Assembly: GCF_963669205.1 (NCBI RefSeq)
Contig: NZ_OY769915.1
Location: 4,872,001 to 4,936,000, forward strand
Direction of reading: 5' to 3'
DNA length: 64,000 nucleotides
Source of the DNA: an uncultured Roseibium sp.
GTDB lineage: Bacteria; Pseudomonadota; Alphaproteobacteria; Rhizobiales; Stappiaceae
In this document: positions 40,859 to 49,630 of the stretch, one piece after another
Layout: every line of letters starts with the position of its first letter
How positions within the stretch are numbered: position 1 is the first letter of the stretch
Translations under genes and position numbers: made by a program
Notes under the pieces: model-generated
The model's database searches: none
Told to the model about the DNA's origin: nothing
The model's input: the letters and a program-made list of their open reading frames with translations, nothing else

Positions 40859-43308
40859 TCAGCTGCCTCCGCCTGCAGGATCGCCATCGGTTTGAATTCG
40901 TGCTTGTCCTTGCCGGAGACGCGCTCGGACCACGGATCGACCTGGGCGAATTTCTGGCTGAACACGAACCGCTCGAAATAGGTTTTCCGCTTGTCTTCGT
41001 CGTCCATGATCTGGCTGCGGATCTCGTCGTAGCCGATCCGCTTCGCCCATTTGTAGATCCGTTCCAGGTAGTGGCCCTGCTCCCGGTACATCTGCGTCAG
41101 CGCAACGATGTGCTCGAGCGCCTCTTCCTCGGTCCCGACAAGACCGAGCACCTCGGTGCCCTTGATGTCGAGGCCTGCCGCACCGGCGAAATGGATCTCG
41201 TAACCGCTATCCACGCAGACGACACCGATATCCTTGCAGGTGGCTTCCGCGCAGTTCCGCGGACATCCGGAGACGGCAAGCTTGAGCTTGGCCGGCGTCC
41301 AGGCCCCCCACATGAATTTTTCGATCTTGATGCCGAGACCCGTGGAATCCTGGGTCCCGAAGCGGCACCAGTCCGTCCCGACGCAGGTCTTCACCGTCCG
41401 CAAGCCCTTTGCGTAAGCCTGGCCCGAGACGAAACCGGCCTTGCCGAGATCCGCCCAGACAGCCGGAAGGTCTTCCTTCCTGATGCCGAGCATGTCGATG
41501 CGCTGACCGCCGGTGCACTTCACCGCCGGGATATTGAACTTGTCGACCACGTCGGCAATCGCCCGCAGCTCCTTGGAAGATGTCATGCCGCCCCACATGC
41601 GCGGCACGACCGAATAGGTTCCGTCCTTCTGGATGTTGGCGTGGACCCGTTCGTTGATGAAGCGGGACTGGTAGTCGTCGGCATATTCGTCCGGCCAGTC
41701 GCTGACGAGATAGTAGTTGAGCGCCGGGCGGCATTTCGCGCAGCCGCCGGAGGACGTCCATTCCAGTTCCTGCATGACGGCGGGAATGGTTTTCAGTTGC
41801 TTGGACTTGATGAGCCGGCGCACTTCGCTGTGGCCCAGATGCGTGCATCCGCACATGGGTGTCACCGCAGCCGGATTGTAGGCATCGCCCAGCGTCACCT
41901 GCATCAGCTGCTCGACGAGACCCGTGCAGGTGCCGCAGGACGCAGACGCCTTGGTATGCGCCCTGACATCATCCAGCGACGACAGTCCCTTCTCTGAGAT
42001 CGCATTTACGATCTTGCCCTTGCATACGCCGTTGCAGCCGCAGATTTCCGCATCATCCGGCAAGGCTGCAACGGCCGCCGTAGGGTCCAGGGGGGCGCCC
42101 CCCTGATACGCCTGGCCGAAGATCAGTGTCTCGCGCATTTCCGAGACGTCCGACTGTTTTTTCAGCAGATCGAAGAACCAGGGCCCGTCGGCGGTTTCGC
42201 CGTAGAGAACGGCGCCGATGATCCTGTTGTCCTTCAGAACCAGCCGCTTGTAGACCCCGGCGGCCGCATCGCGCAGAACGATTTCCTCGCGATCCTCGCC
42301 CTCGGCAAAGTCCCCGGCCGAATAAAGATCGACCCCCGTCACCTTCAGCTTGGTCGCGGTGACGGAGCCGGTATATTCCGAAGACCCGCCCAGAAGATTG
42401 TCCGCGATGACTTCCGCCATTTCATAGAGCGGGGCCACCAGCCCGTAGCACATGCCGCGGTGTTCGACGCATTCGCCGAGCGCAAAGATGTCCGGGTCGC
42501 TGGTGCGCATGTCGTCGCCGACCTGAACGCCGCGACCAACATCAAGCTCGGCGGACTTGGCAAGATCGGACGACGGGCGGATACCGACCGCCATGACGAC
42601 AATCGACGCATCGATCTGGGTGTCGTCATCGAGCCGGATGCCCTTCACCCGTCCCGACCCGTCATCAAGGATCTCGTGGCTGTTCGCCTTCGTGCGCACC
42701 TCGATACCGCGGCGCTTGAATTCCTCTTCCAGAAGAAAACCCGCCGCCGGGTCGAGCTGACGTTCCATCAAGGTTGGCATCAGGTGCAGCACAGTAACGT
42801 CCATGCCCTGCATCTTCAGACCTGCAGCCGCTTCCAGCCCCAGTAGCCCGCCACCGATCACGACCGCGCGCCCGCCGCCTTTGGCGGCTTGCAGCATCTT
42901 TTCCACGTCGTCCAGATCGCGGTAGGTCAGAACGCCATCAAGATCCTTGCCCGGAAGCGGGATGATGAACGGGTTGGATCCGGTCGCGATCACCAGCTTG
43001 TCGTACTGGGCACCGACGCCGTTTTCGGCGGTGACCGTCTTGGCGGTCCGGTCGATCTCCGACACTCTGGCCGACTTGTGCAGGGTGACACCATTTTCGC
43101 CATACCAGTCATCGCCATGGGTGATGATGTCTTCGTATGCTTTTTCGCCTGAAAGGACCGGCGACAGCATCAGCCGGTTATAGTTCACCCTCGGTTCGGC
43201 GTTGAATATGGTGACGTCGTAAGCGTCCCTGTCCTTTTCGAACAGGTATTCCAGCATCCGTCCCGGCGCCATCCCGTTTCCGATGATGACAAGTTTCTTC
43301 TTTTCCAT
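40855..43308 (-). CDS. nirB: Nitrite reductase [NAD(P)H] large subunit
   Basis: NirB of 817 aa, reducing nitrite to ammonium by six electrons. The N-terminal FAD/NAD(P)H domains (VIIGNGMAPGRMLEYL and later GGGLLGLEAA near residue 150) are followed by a BFD-like [2Fe-2S] segment with ICGCNGVCKG and SCGTCTGLVEQL near residues 420-470. A nitrite/sulfite reductase ferredoxin-like region follows, and finally the siroheme/[4Fe-4S] site with Cys642, Cys648, Cys682 and Cys686 (SGCPRNC). It lies between the globin and nirD genes on one transcript. Siroheme must come from the CysG product plus an external methyltransferase. Confidence 0.96.
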   Translation of the reverse strand: MEKKKLVIIGNGMAPGRMLEYLFEKDRDAYDVTIFNAEPRVNYNRLMLSPVLSGEKAYEDIITHGDDWYGENGVTLHKSARVSEIDRTAKTVTAENGVGAQYDKLVIATGSNPFIIPLPGKDLDGVLTYRDLDDVEKMLQAAKGGGRAVVIGGGLLGLEAAAGLKMQGMDVTVLHLMPTLMERQLDPAAGFLLEEEFKRRGIEVRTKANSHEILDDGSGRVKGIRLDDDTQIDASIVVMAVGIRPSSDLAKSAELDVGRGVQVGDDMRTSDPDIFALGECVEHRGMCYGLVAPLYEMAEVIADNLLGGSSEYTGSVTATKLKVTGVDLYSAGDFAEGEDREEIVLRDAAAGVYKRLVLKDNRIIGAVLYGETADGPWFFDLLKKQSDVSEMRETLIFGQAYQGGAPLDPTAAVAALPDDAEICGCNGVCKGKIVNAISEKGLSSLDDVRAHTKASASCGTCTGLVEQLMQVTLGDAYNPAAVTPMCGCTHLGHSEVRRLIKSKQLKTIPAVMQELEWTSSGGCAKCRPALNYYLVSDWPDEYADDYQSRFINERVHANIQKDGTYSVVPRMWGGMTSSKELRAIADVVDKFNIPAVKCTGGQRIDMLGIRKEDLPAVWADLGKAGFVSGQAYAKGLRTVKTCVGTDWCRFGTQDSTGLGIKIEKFMWGAWTPAKLKLAVSGCPRNCAEATCKDIGVVCVDSGYEIHFAGAAGLDIKGTEVLGLVGTEEEALEHIVALTQMYREQGHYLERIYKWAKRIGYDEIRSQIMDDEDKRKTYFERFVFSQKFAQVDPWSERVSGKDKHEFKPMAILQAEAAE

Positions 43309-43312
43309 CGGT

Positions 43313-43762
43313 CTACTCCGCGGCCTCCGCGTTTGAATAGGCAGCTTCGATCATCACGTTCGAAAGCACCGCGTAAGCTTCGCTCCAGGCGGTTCTGGTT
43401 GCATCATCGAAGGCGTCTCCGAGACCCTGTTCAAGGGTCCATATCAGGGCTGCACCAACCGGCGGATAGTGTGAGGGCATCACTCCGTAGTCCACGTGCC
43501 TGACCGCAAGTGTCTTTGCGGCCGGCAGGACCGCATCGAAGTCCGAAAGCCCGTTCACGACCACGCCCAGCGTTGTCATCAGCTTGCGGCCCTGCTGCGT
43601 GATATCGGAGGTGAACAGCGGCTTGATGTCCGGGGCGATTTCGAAAAGCCGGCCGTAGAACAGCTCGGCCGCCCTGTCGGATATCGGAGCGACCTTTTGG
43701 AAGGAGGCCTGCACGAGCTGGATCTGATCTGGCGTCATGTCTGGTTTCACTCCTGCGTTCAT
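43313..43762 (-). CDS. Single-domain globin of the nitrate operon
   Basis: Globin of 149 aa resembling the haem domain of flavohaemoglobins and Vitreoscilla haemoglobin, without reductase domains. Tyr36 is at the B10 position, Gln56/57 at E7, and the proximal His89 is in LAVRHVDYG. The ATG overlaps the stop of the fused ATPase gene and nirB follows after 4 bases, so it is made together with the nitrate/nitrite enzymes. A role in detoxifying nitric oxide formed from nitrite, or in delivering electrons or nitrite, is inferred from the operon position. Cytoplasmic. Confidence 0.9.
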   Translation of the reverse strand: MNAGVKPDMTPDQIQLVQASFQKVAPISDRAAELFYGRLFEIAPDIKPLFTSDITQQGRKLMTTLGVVVNGLSDFDAVLPAAKTLAVRHVDYGVMPSHYPPVGAALIWTLEQGLGDAFDDATRTAWSEAYAVLSNVMIEAAYSNAEAAE

Positions 43763-45519
43763 TCGGCCGCTTCGACGGCCGCCTTCTGGCGGGCCAAGCG
43801 CGCGGCGCGTTTTTCCTGGATGGATTTCAGCTGCTCTTCGCTGGGGTCCGCGCCGCCTTCATAGGCTTCGAGGAAGTCGAGCAACTCTTCGCGGTAGGCG
43901 TAGTAATCCGGGTGCGCGAGCAGCTCCTTGCGCGAGCGTGGACGCGGCAGATCGACGTCCATGATGTTGCCGATCCGCGCGTTCGGACCATTCGACATCA
44001 TGACGACGCGGTCAGCGAGGAGTATGGCTTCATCGACGTCGTGGGTGACGCAGATCGCGGTGACCTGTGTCCGCTTCCACACATCCATCAGGACGTCCTG
44101 AAGCTCCCAGCGCGTCAGGCTGTCGAGCATCCCGAACGGTTCGTCCAGAAGCAGGAGCTTCGGCGAAAGCGCAAAGGCGCGGGCGATGCCGACACGCTGT
44201 TTCATGCCGTTGGACAGATCCGCCGCCGCCTTCTGCATGGCATCTGCGAGGCCCACCTTCGACAGGTAGTATTCGATGACGTCCCGCTTCTCGGATTTCG
44301 ACGCATCCGGATAGACCTTGTCGACACCGAGCGCGACATTCTCATAAGCGGTCAGCCAGGGCATCAGGCTGGGGGCCTGGAACACGACGGCCCGATCCGG
44401 TCCGGCCTGGGTGATGTGCGTTCCGTCAAGAATGATCGCCCCTTCGGTGATCGGGTTGAGCCCGGCGACCATGGAAAGAACCGTCGACTTGCCGCAGCCG
44501 GAATGACCGATCAGCGTGATGAACTCGCCCTTGTTCATTTTCAGGTCGAAACCATCCACAACGGTGAGCGGCCCCTTCGGCGTCGGATAGACCTTCTTGA
44601 GCTGCGAGAACTCGAGAAAGCGATCGTCTTTCACACTTTCGGACGCGCGCTCGTAGGCGGACGGCAACTTGTCGTCCCTGGGCATCCTCTGCGTGATCGG
44701 CACAATGTTCGGCAGAACGATGTCCCGTTCCATGTCCGCCCCGCGCTCCGCGCCGACGGCCATCAGATATTCCGTGATATCGGCTCTCAGCTTGATGAAA
44801 TCGTCGTTGTGGTTGAGCTCCCCGCGATCCCGAGGACGCTTGAACGGCACCGCGAATTCCGGTCCGAGTGTCGCCTTCGCGCCGGGTTTCAGCGGGACGA
44901 TCCGGTCGGCCAGCAGAATGGCTTCATCGACATCGTTGGTAATCAGGACGATGGTCTTCTTTTCCTGTTCGCAGATCGCCGCAAATTCGTCCTGCAGCTT
45001 GGCGCGCGTCAGCGCATCGAGTGCAGACAGCGGTTCGTCGAGCAACAGGAGTTCAGGCTGCATGGCAAGCGCCCGTGCCACGGCAACGCGCTGACGCATG
45101 CCGCCGGACAGTTCCGCCGGCTTGCGGTCCCGCGCGTGGTCCAGACCAACCATCTCGATATACTTGTCGCAGATGGCCTTGCGTTCCTTAGCGGACTTTT
45201 TCTTGAAGACCGTGTCAACGGCCAGCGCGACGTTGCCGGTGACCGAAAGCCAGGGCATCAGGGAGTAGGACTGAAACACCACGCCCCGGTCAGGGCTCGG
45301 TCCGTCGATCTCTTTTCCCTTGAAGATCACCCCGCCCTGGTCCGCCTCGATCAGACCGGCCAGCATGGAGATCAGCGTGGTCTTGCCGGTGCCGGAGAAC
45401 CCGACGATGGCAATGAACTCGCCCTCTTCCACCTTCAGGTTGATGTCGTCCAGGACATCCGTGCGGTTTTCACCTTCACCGTAGGATTTGGAGACACCGG
45501 ATATTTCCAGAAAGGACAT
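43759..45519 (-). CDS. Fused double ATPase of nitrate ABC transporter (NrtC/NrtD type)
   Basis: Protein of 586 aa with two complete ABC ATPase domains joined by a linker of about 75 residues. Domain 1 (1-220) has Walker A GFSGTGKT at 40-47 and signature LSGGM at 137-141. Its switch histidine is replaced by Asn195 (LITNDVDEA). Domain 2 (~303-545) has Walker A GHSGCGKS at 338-345 and a normal His493, but signature LSNGM at 435-439. Cyanobacterial systems use separate NrtC and NrtD; here they are one polypeptide. It powers nitrate/nitrite uptake with NrtA and NrtB, 10 bases after nrtB. Confidence 0.93.
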   Translation of the reverse strand: MSFLEISGVSKSYGEGENRTDVLDDINLKVEEGEFIAIVGFSGTGKTTLISMLAGLIEADQGGVIFKGKEIDGPSPDRGVVFQSYSLMPWLSVTGNVALAVDTVFKKKSAKERKAICDKYIEMVGLDHARDRKPAELSGGMRQRVAVARALAMQPELLLLDEPLSALDALTRAKLQDEFAAICEQEKKTIVLITNDVDEAILLADRIVPLKPGAKATLGPEFAVPFKRPRDRGELNHNDDFIKLRADITEYLMAVGAERGADMERDIVLPNIVPITQRMPRDDKLPSAYERASESVKDDRFLEFSQLKKVYPTPKGPLTVVDGFDLKMNKGEFITLIGHSGCGKSTVLSMVAGLNPITEGAIILDGTHITQAGPDRAVVFQAPSLMPWLTAYENVALGVDKVYPDASKSEKRDVIEYYLSKVGLADAMQKAAADLSNGMKQRVGIARAFALSPKLLLLDEPFGMLDSLTRWELQDVLMDVWKRTQVTAICVTHDVDEAILLADRVVMMSNGPNARIGNIMDVDLPRPRSRKELLAHPDYYAYREELLDFLEAYEGGADPSEEQLKSIQEKRAARLARQKAAVEAAE

Positions 45520-45529
45520 AAATGTCTCC

Positions 45530-46612
45530 TTAGCGGTTGGCGCTGAACGTGAATGCGCGCTGCAGGGCGAACATCAGACGGTCGAGCATGAAACCGATCA
45601 GGCCGATCGTCAGGACCGCGACCATGATCTTGGCGAGCGACTGCGACGACCCGTTCTGGAATTCGTCCCACACGAACTTGCCGAGACCGGGGTTCTGCGC
45701 GAGCATTTCCGCGGCGATGAGAACCATCCAGCCCACACCCAGGGACAGGCGCAGACCCGTGAAGATCAATGGCAGGGACGATGGCAGAACGAGCTTGGTG
45801 ATGGTTTTCCATGTCGGCAGCTGCAGAACGCGTCCGACATTCATCAAATCCTTGTCCACCGAGGCAACGCCCAGCGCGGTGTTGATCAGGGTCGGCCACA
45901 TGGAGCACAGGGTCACGGTCACGGCCGAAATCAGCAGCGACTTGGACAGCCAGTCATAGGGATTGGCATAGGTGGCCGACACGATCATCGTGACGATCGG
46001 CAGCCAGGCGAGCGGCGACACCGGCTTGAAGATCTGGATCAGTGGATTGATTGCACCATTGAACGATCTGGACAGGCCGGAGGCGATTCCGAGCGGCACC
46101 GCGATGATCGTTGCAATCAGGAAGCCCAGGCCGACGGTCTTGAGCGACGTGCCGATCTGATCGATATAGGTCGGCTTGCCGGTGTAATTCCGCCACTTGA
46201 TCTTGTCCGTCTTGCCTTCCGCCTCGTATTTGGCGTTACGCGTGTCCTGACGCTCATAGAAAGCGTCAGCCTTTTCGCGCTCGCGGACATGGTCGTCCCA
46301 CAGGTTGATGGCCTGGCTCCAGACGGCTGCAGGCCCGGGCACGGCACCGAGGGACGTCTGAACCTGCGGCGCGAGCGTGCCCCACAGAACCAGGAAAGCC
46401 ACGATCCCCAGGAGCGGGATCAGAAGCACACGTTTCAGTTCTCCGAGCTGTTCCTTCAGGCTGTCGCCCGCAGCGATTTTCATCAGAGGCACGAGCCACG
46501 AGAACCCGAGCGCATCCAGCCAACCGCCGGTCTTGTTGATCCAGGTGAAGAGTTTTTCTTTCCGGGCGGCCCGGGCAAGATCCGGTGATCCGGCGGTGTC
46601 GGCGTTGGCCAT
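45530..46612 (-). CDS. nrtB: Nitrate ABC transporter permease
   Basis: NrtB-type permease of 360 aa, longer than typical (about 280) owing to a cytoplasmic N-terminal region of ~70 residues and a charged loop (near 110-140) containing REREKADAFYERQDTRNAKYEAEGKTDK. The core has about six membrane helices with the coupling loop LMNVGRVLQLPTWKTITKLVLPSSLPLIFTGLRL. It forms the membrane channel for nitrate/nitrite. A strong hairpin separates it from nrtA upstream. Confidence 0.92.
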   Translation of the reverse strand: MANADTAGSPDLARAARKEKLFTWINKTGGWLDALGFSWLVPLMKIAAGDSLKEQLGELKRVLLIPLLGIVAFLVLWGTLAPQVQTSLGAVPGPAAVWSQAINLWDDHVREREKADAFYERQDTRNAKYEAEGKTDKIKWRNYTGKPTYIDQIGTSLKTVGLGFLIATIIAVPLGIASGLSRSFNGAINPLIQIFKPVSPLAWLPIVTMIVSATYANPYDWLSKSLLISAVTVTLCSMWPTLINTALGVASVDKDLMNVGRVLQLPTWKTITKLVLPSSLPLIFTGLRLSLGVGWMVLIAAEMLAQNPGLGKFVWDEFQNGSSQSLAKIMVAVLTIGLIGFMLDRLMFALQRAFTFSANR

Positions 46613-46651
46613 GGGGTGCGTCCACTAATTTGATCTAGAAAATTCAGAAGC

Positions 46652-46680
46652 GGAGCAGCGGGCGGATGGCCCGCTGCTCC
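46652..46680 (-). other. Intercistronic hairpin between nrtA and nrtB
   Basis: A perfect 12-bp stem GGAGCAGCGGGC/GCCCGCTGCTCC with a 5-base loop lies within the 80-bp gap between nrtA and nrtB. No long T tract follows. Such hairpins after binding-protein genes stabilise the upstream mRNA or reduce read-through, giving more binding protein than permease. Confidence 0.6.
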
Positions 46681-46692
46681 GGACTAATCGGC

Positions 46693-48099
46693 TCAGCCGC
46701 CGACGACTTCGCTGCCGTCGACGATCTGCTTGCCTTTCAGGCCGATCGGCAGGCTGTCGATGTAGGCGTTCGGCTGCTTGCCGTCGTAGGGAATGCCGTC
46801 GATGATGTCGGCTGCCGGCGTCGGCGCGCGGTAACCGTCGGAATTCCACGGGAAGTCCTCTTCAGCGACATGGCCTTCCTCGACCAGCAGGCGTGCCGCC
46901 TTCAGGTAGGTTTCCGGAAGATAGACGGACTTGGCGACCTCGTCATACCAGCTGTCCGGCTTGTGCTCCGGGATCTGGCCCCAGCGGCGCATCTGCGTCA
47001 GATACCAGACGGCGTCGGAATAGTACGGGTAGGTCGCATAGTAGCGGTAGAACACATTGAAGTCCGGGATATCCCGCTTGTCGCCTTTCTCGAATTCAAA
47101 TGTTCCCGTCATGGAGTTCGCGATCACTTCCGCGTCGGCGCCGACATATTCGGACCTGGCAAGGATTTCGACGGCGTCCATGCGATTGGCGTTATCGTTT
47201 TCATCCAGCCACTTGGCAGCACGGATCAGCGCCTTGGTGATGGCAAGCGTGGTGTTCGGGTTCTCTTCGGTGAACTCCTTGGTCAGGCCGAAGACCTTTT
47301 CCGGGTTGTTCTTCCAGATCTGGTAGTCCGTGATGACCGGAACGCCGATCCCCTTGAAGACCGCCTGCTGGTTCCAAGGCTCGCCAACGCAATACCCGTA
47401 GATCGTGCCGGCTTCGAGCGTTGCCGGCATCTGCGGCGGCGGCGTCACGGAAAGGAGGGCCTCACCCTGGATCTGGCCTGAAATATCGGTCTTGGAGTAA
47501 AAGCCCGGATGAATGTCCCCGGACGCCAGCCAGTACCGCAATTCGTAATTGTGGGTCGAAACCGGGAAGACCATGCCCATGTTGAACGGCTTGCCTTCGT
47601 CGATGAACTGATCGACCACCGGTTTCAGGGCAGAGGCCTTGATCGGGTGGACGGGCTTGCCGTCATCCTGCATTTCGATATGCGGCTTCATCATTTCCCA
47701 GATCTCGTTGGAAACGGTGATGCCGTTGCCGTTGAGGTCCATGGAGAACGGCGTCACGATATGCGCCTTGGTGCCGAAGCCGATCGTTGCCGCCAGCGGC
47801 TGACCTGCGAGCATGTGCGCGCCATCCAGCTCGCCGGTGATGACCCGGTCCAGAAGCACCTTCCAGTTGGCCTGCGGCTCGAGCGTTACGAACAAGCCTT
47901 CTTCCTCGAAATAGCCGAGCTCGTAGGCGACCGCGAGCGGCGCCATGTCGGTGAGCTTGATGAAGCCGAAGGTCAGTTCGTCTTTCTCGACATCAAGCAT
48001 TTCCGCGAATGCAGACGAAGCCGGCACAAAGGCCGTTGCGGCCATCAGGGCCCCCAACGCCAGCCGGCGGGTCATCTGGAATTTTTTCGTGTTCGTCAC
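46693..48099 (-). CDS. nrtA: Nitrate ABC transporter substrate-binding protein
   Basis: NrtA of 468 aa. A signal peptide (MTRRLALGALMAATAFVPASSAFA, preceded by eight residues) is followed by ELTFGFIKLTDMAPLAVAYELGYFEEEGLFVTLEPQANW and PHIEMQDDGKPVHPIKASALKPVV, the CmpA/NrtA family core. The start is taken as GTG 48099 because AGAGGG lies 8 bases upstream; an internal ATG at 48075 is the alternative. It binds nitrate or nitrite in the periplasm. It is the first gene of the structural nas operon, downstream of the sigma-54/ANTAR leader. Confidence 0.92.
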   Translation of the reverse strand: MTNTKKFQMTRRLALGALMAATAFVPASSAFAEMLDVEKDELTFGFIKLTDMAPLAVAYELGYFEEEGLFVTLEPQANWKVLLDRVITGELDGAHMLAGQPLAATIGFGTKAHIVTPFSMDLNGNGITVSNEIWEMMKPHIEMQDDGKPVHPIKASALKPVVDQFIDEGKPFNMGMVFPVSTHNYELRYWLASGDIHPGFYSKTDISGQIQGEALLSVTPPPQMPATLEAGTIYGYCVGEPWNQQAVFKGIGVPVITDYQIWKNNPEKVFGLTKEFTEENPNTTLAITKALIRAAKWLDENDNANRMDAVEILARSEYVGADAEVIANSMTGTFEFEKGDKRDIPDFNVFYRYYATYPYYSDAVWYLTQMRRWGQIPEHKPDSWYDEVAKSVYLPETYLKAARLLVEEGHVAEEDFPWNSDGYRAPTPAADIIDGIPYDGKQPNAYIDSLPIGLKGKQIVDGSEVVGG

Positions 48100-48153
48100 G
48101 TCCTGTTCCCTCTTGTCGTTAGCGCCCTTTTCCGGACGCCGGCTCAAAATGAA

Positions 48154-48211
48154 AAAGCCGCCGTCTTGGTCTGCGAAAGGGAGGAGAGGTGCAGACCAGA
48201 ACGGCGGCTTT
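48154..48211 (-). terminator. Strong intrinsic terminator in the nrtA leader
   Basis: On the minus strand AAAGCCGCCGT plus GGTCTGC pairs with GCAGACC plus ACGGCGGCTTT around a 16-base loop and a 3-base internal loop, directly followed by T-rich sequence (TTTTTCATTTT). It stands 55 bases before the nrtA start. Without antitermination it should stop most transcripts, which is the regulatory point for NasT. Confidence 0.85.
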
Positions 48212-48217
48212 GCCTGG

Positions 48218-48260
48218 GCGTCCGTCAATGGACGCGATATGATTTAGGCCAGCGTCGGCC
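48218..48260 (-). ncRNA. ANTAR-type tandem hairpin (NasT target)
   Basis: Hairpin P2 (48235 to 48218): stem GCGTCC/GGACGC with hexaloop AUUGAC, which has A at loop position 1 and G at position 4 as required for ANTAR RNA targets. Hairpin P1 (48260 to 48247): stem GGCC/GGCC with hexaloop GACGCU, which keeps G4 but not A1. They are separated by 11 bases and lie 6 bases before the terminator stem. P2 fits well and P1 is a weaker match. Confidence 0.75.
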
Positions 48261-48270
48261 ACGGTATGTT

Positions 48271-48290
48271 GATAGCACGAAGCGTGCCAA
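48271..48290 (-). promoter_or_regulatory. Sigma-54 (-24/-12) promoter of the nitrate operon
   Basis: TTGGCACGCTTCGTGCTATC on the minus strand contains TGGCACG and GG-N10-GC (48288 to 48275), the defining spacing of RpoN promoters, with one mismatch to the -12 TTGC element. Transcription would begin near 48263, just before hairpin P1. This is the expected promoter class for nitrogen-regulated genes activated by NtrC. Confidence 0.8.
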
Positions 48291-48462
48291 CTCAGCTGAA
48301 AAACCATTTCTTCTTGTTTTTAAGCACGTTATCTATACGCCTAAATTTGCAGCACGGCGCCGGGTGCACGAATTGTTGGCTGAGAATGGAGGCAAGTGAC
48401 AGTTTTTTGTGCAGCGCACACATCCAAAAGCGCCCTCACCGGATGCAATCCAAGCGCGCCGG

Positions 48463-49569
48463 TCATGCCGGCGCACTGTCAAAAAGCCGGATCGTTTTTT
48501 CCGCCGGCAACGCGTCCAACTGCAGGGCGTCCCGGTAAAGCGCGGGTGAAAAGATGTTCAGGACATCGGCCTTGCCGGCAGCGGAAAATTCCGCCTGCCC
48601 CCACCTGACCATCTGGTCGTAGAACCATTTTCCGTGGAGGGGGGACGGGGCAGCAGCCGGCCCTCCGGAAAACTTCAGGAAATCGGGACGCGCAACCGAA
48701 GTAGTCGCACCGAAACGCACATTGCCGCTGAGCGCCGGCCGGCAGAGATCTGGCGAGCAGGACAGGTAATCCGGTCCTGCAAGCAAATCTGTCAGATGCT
48801 CCACGTTCGCAGGATCTGAGCACCAGTCTGCCGCACGTGACATGGCGCGCATCAGGGCCGCCAGCGTTTCGGGGCTCGATTGCGCCCACTTGCGCGTCAC
48901 GCCCAGGACCTTCTCGGGGCTGTCCGGCCAGATCGCCTGCTTGTAGGTGACGATGCGGCCGGTCCCGGCGGCGACGGCAGCCGTGTTCCAGGGCTCCCCG
49001 ACACAGTAACCGTCCAGTTGCCCGGCAGCGAGCGCATCTGCCATGAGTTGCGGCGGCAGAACCGTGATCTCGACATCCTTATCCGGATCGATCTCTGCAG
49101 CGGCGAGCCAGTAGCGCAATTCGTAAGCGTGACCGGAAAACGGATGCACCACGCCAAACCGCAAAGGCGATCCGGCACGATCGCCGCGCCGGGAAACCGC
49201 ATTCGCCAGGGCAATCCCGGTCGAGGCCGGATCACCGTTCCGGTCCGATCCGAGATCCGCCATTTCCCGCCAAAGCGCCGTTGATACGGTGATGGCATTG
49301 CCGCCGAGCCCCAGGATCATCGGGGCCAGCATGGGAACGGCGAGGCTTGTCAGGTTCAAACTTGCGGCAATCGGCATGGGTGCAAGCATGTGCGCAACGT
49401 CGAAGTGACCGACCGCGACCCGGTCGCGAATATTGGCCCAGGAGGATTCGCGCACCAGTTTGAGCGCGATCCCTTCTTCTTCCGCGAACCCTATCTCCCT
49501 TGCAGCGACAAGAACCGCGCTGTCCAGGAGTGGAATGAAGCCTGCGAATACGGGTGTCAACTGCCCCAC
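48463..49569 (-). CDS. nasS: Nitrate sensor NasS (NrtA-like, cytoplasmic)
   Basis: NrtA-like protein of 368 aa without a signal peptide. It begins directly with LTPVFAGFIPLLDSAVLVAAREIGFAEEEGI and keeps the ligand-binding core (HMLAPMPIAASLNL, GNAITVSTALW, CVGEPWNTAAV). This matches NasS, which holds NasT inactive and releases it on binding nitrate or nitrite. The start is GTG 49569, with GGAGGA 6 bases upstream. It lies 61 bases downstream of nasT on the same strand and its product is predicted to control the leader at 48154-48260. Confidence 0.9.
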   Translation of the reverse strand: MGQLTPVFAGFIPLLDSAVLVAAREIGFAEEEGIALKLVRESSWANIRDRVAVGHFDVAHMLAPMPIAASLNLTSLAVPMLAPMILGLGGNAITVSTALWREMADLGSDRNGDPASTGIALANAVSRRGDRAGSPLRFGVVHPFSGHAYELRYWLAAAEIDPDKDVEITVLPPQLMADALAAGQLDGYCVGEPWNTAAVAAGTGRIVTYKQAIWPDSPEKVLGVTRKWAQSSPETLAALMRAMSRAADWCSDPANVEHLTDLLAGPDYLSCSPDLCRPALSGNVRFGATTSVARPDFLKFSGGPAAAPSPLHGKWFYDQMVRWGQAEFSAAGKADVLNIFSPALYRDALQLDALPAEKTIRLFDSAPA

Positions 49570-49630
49570 GATGTTCCTCCGATTTCCGATCTGGCCGCCT
49601 CTCCCCGGCAGGTATTCTGTTTTGACATGT

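Larger units (their letters stand above)
48100..48462 (-). promoter_or_regulatory. Regulatory leader and promoter region of the nitrate operon
   Basis: This 363-bp region between nasS and nrtA contains, in transcript order, candidate enhancer dyads (GCAC-N8-GTGC at 48352-48367 and TGTGC-AGC-GCACA at 48408-48420), a sigma-54 promoter, two ANTAR-type hairpins and an intrinsic terminator. The dyads lie about 97 and 151 bp upstream of the predicted start, a usual distance for NtrC, but neither matches the NtrC consensus closely. No gene is present. Confidence 0.7.

Noticed and set aside
48352..48420. NtrC enhancer sites upstream of the sigma-54 promoter
   Set aside because: Two dyads lie at reasonable distance but have the wrong internal spacing for the NtrC consensus, so they are mentioned only as candidates within the leader entry.
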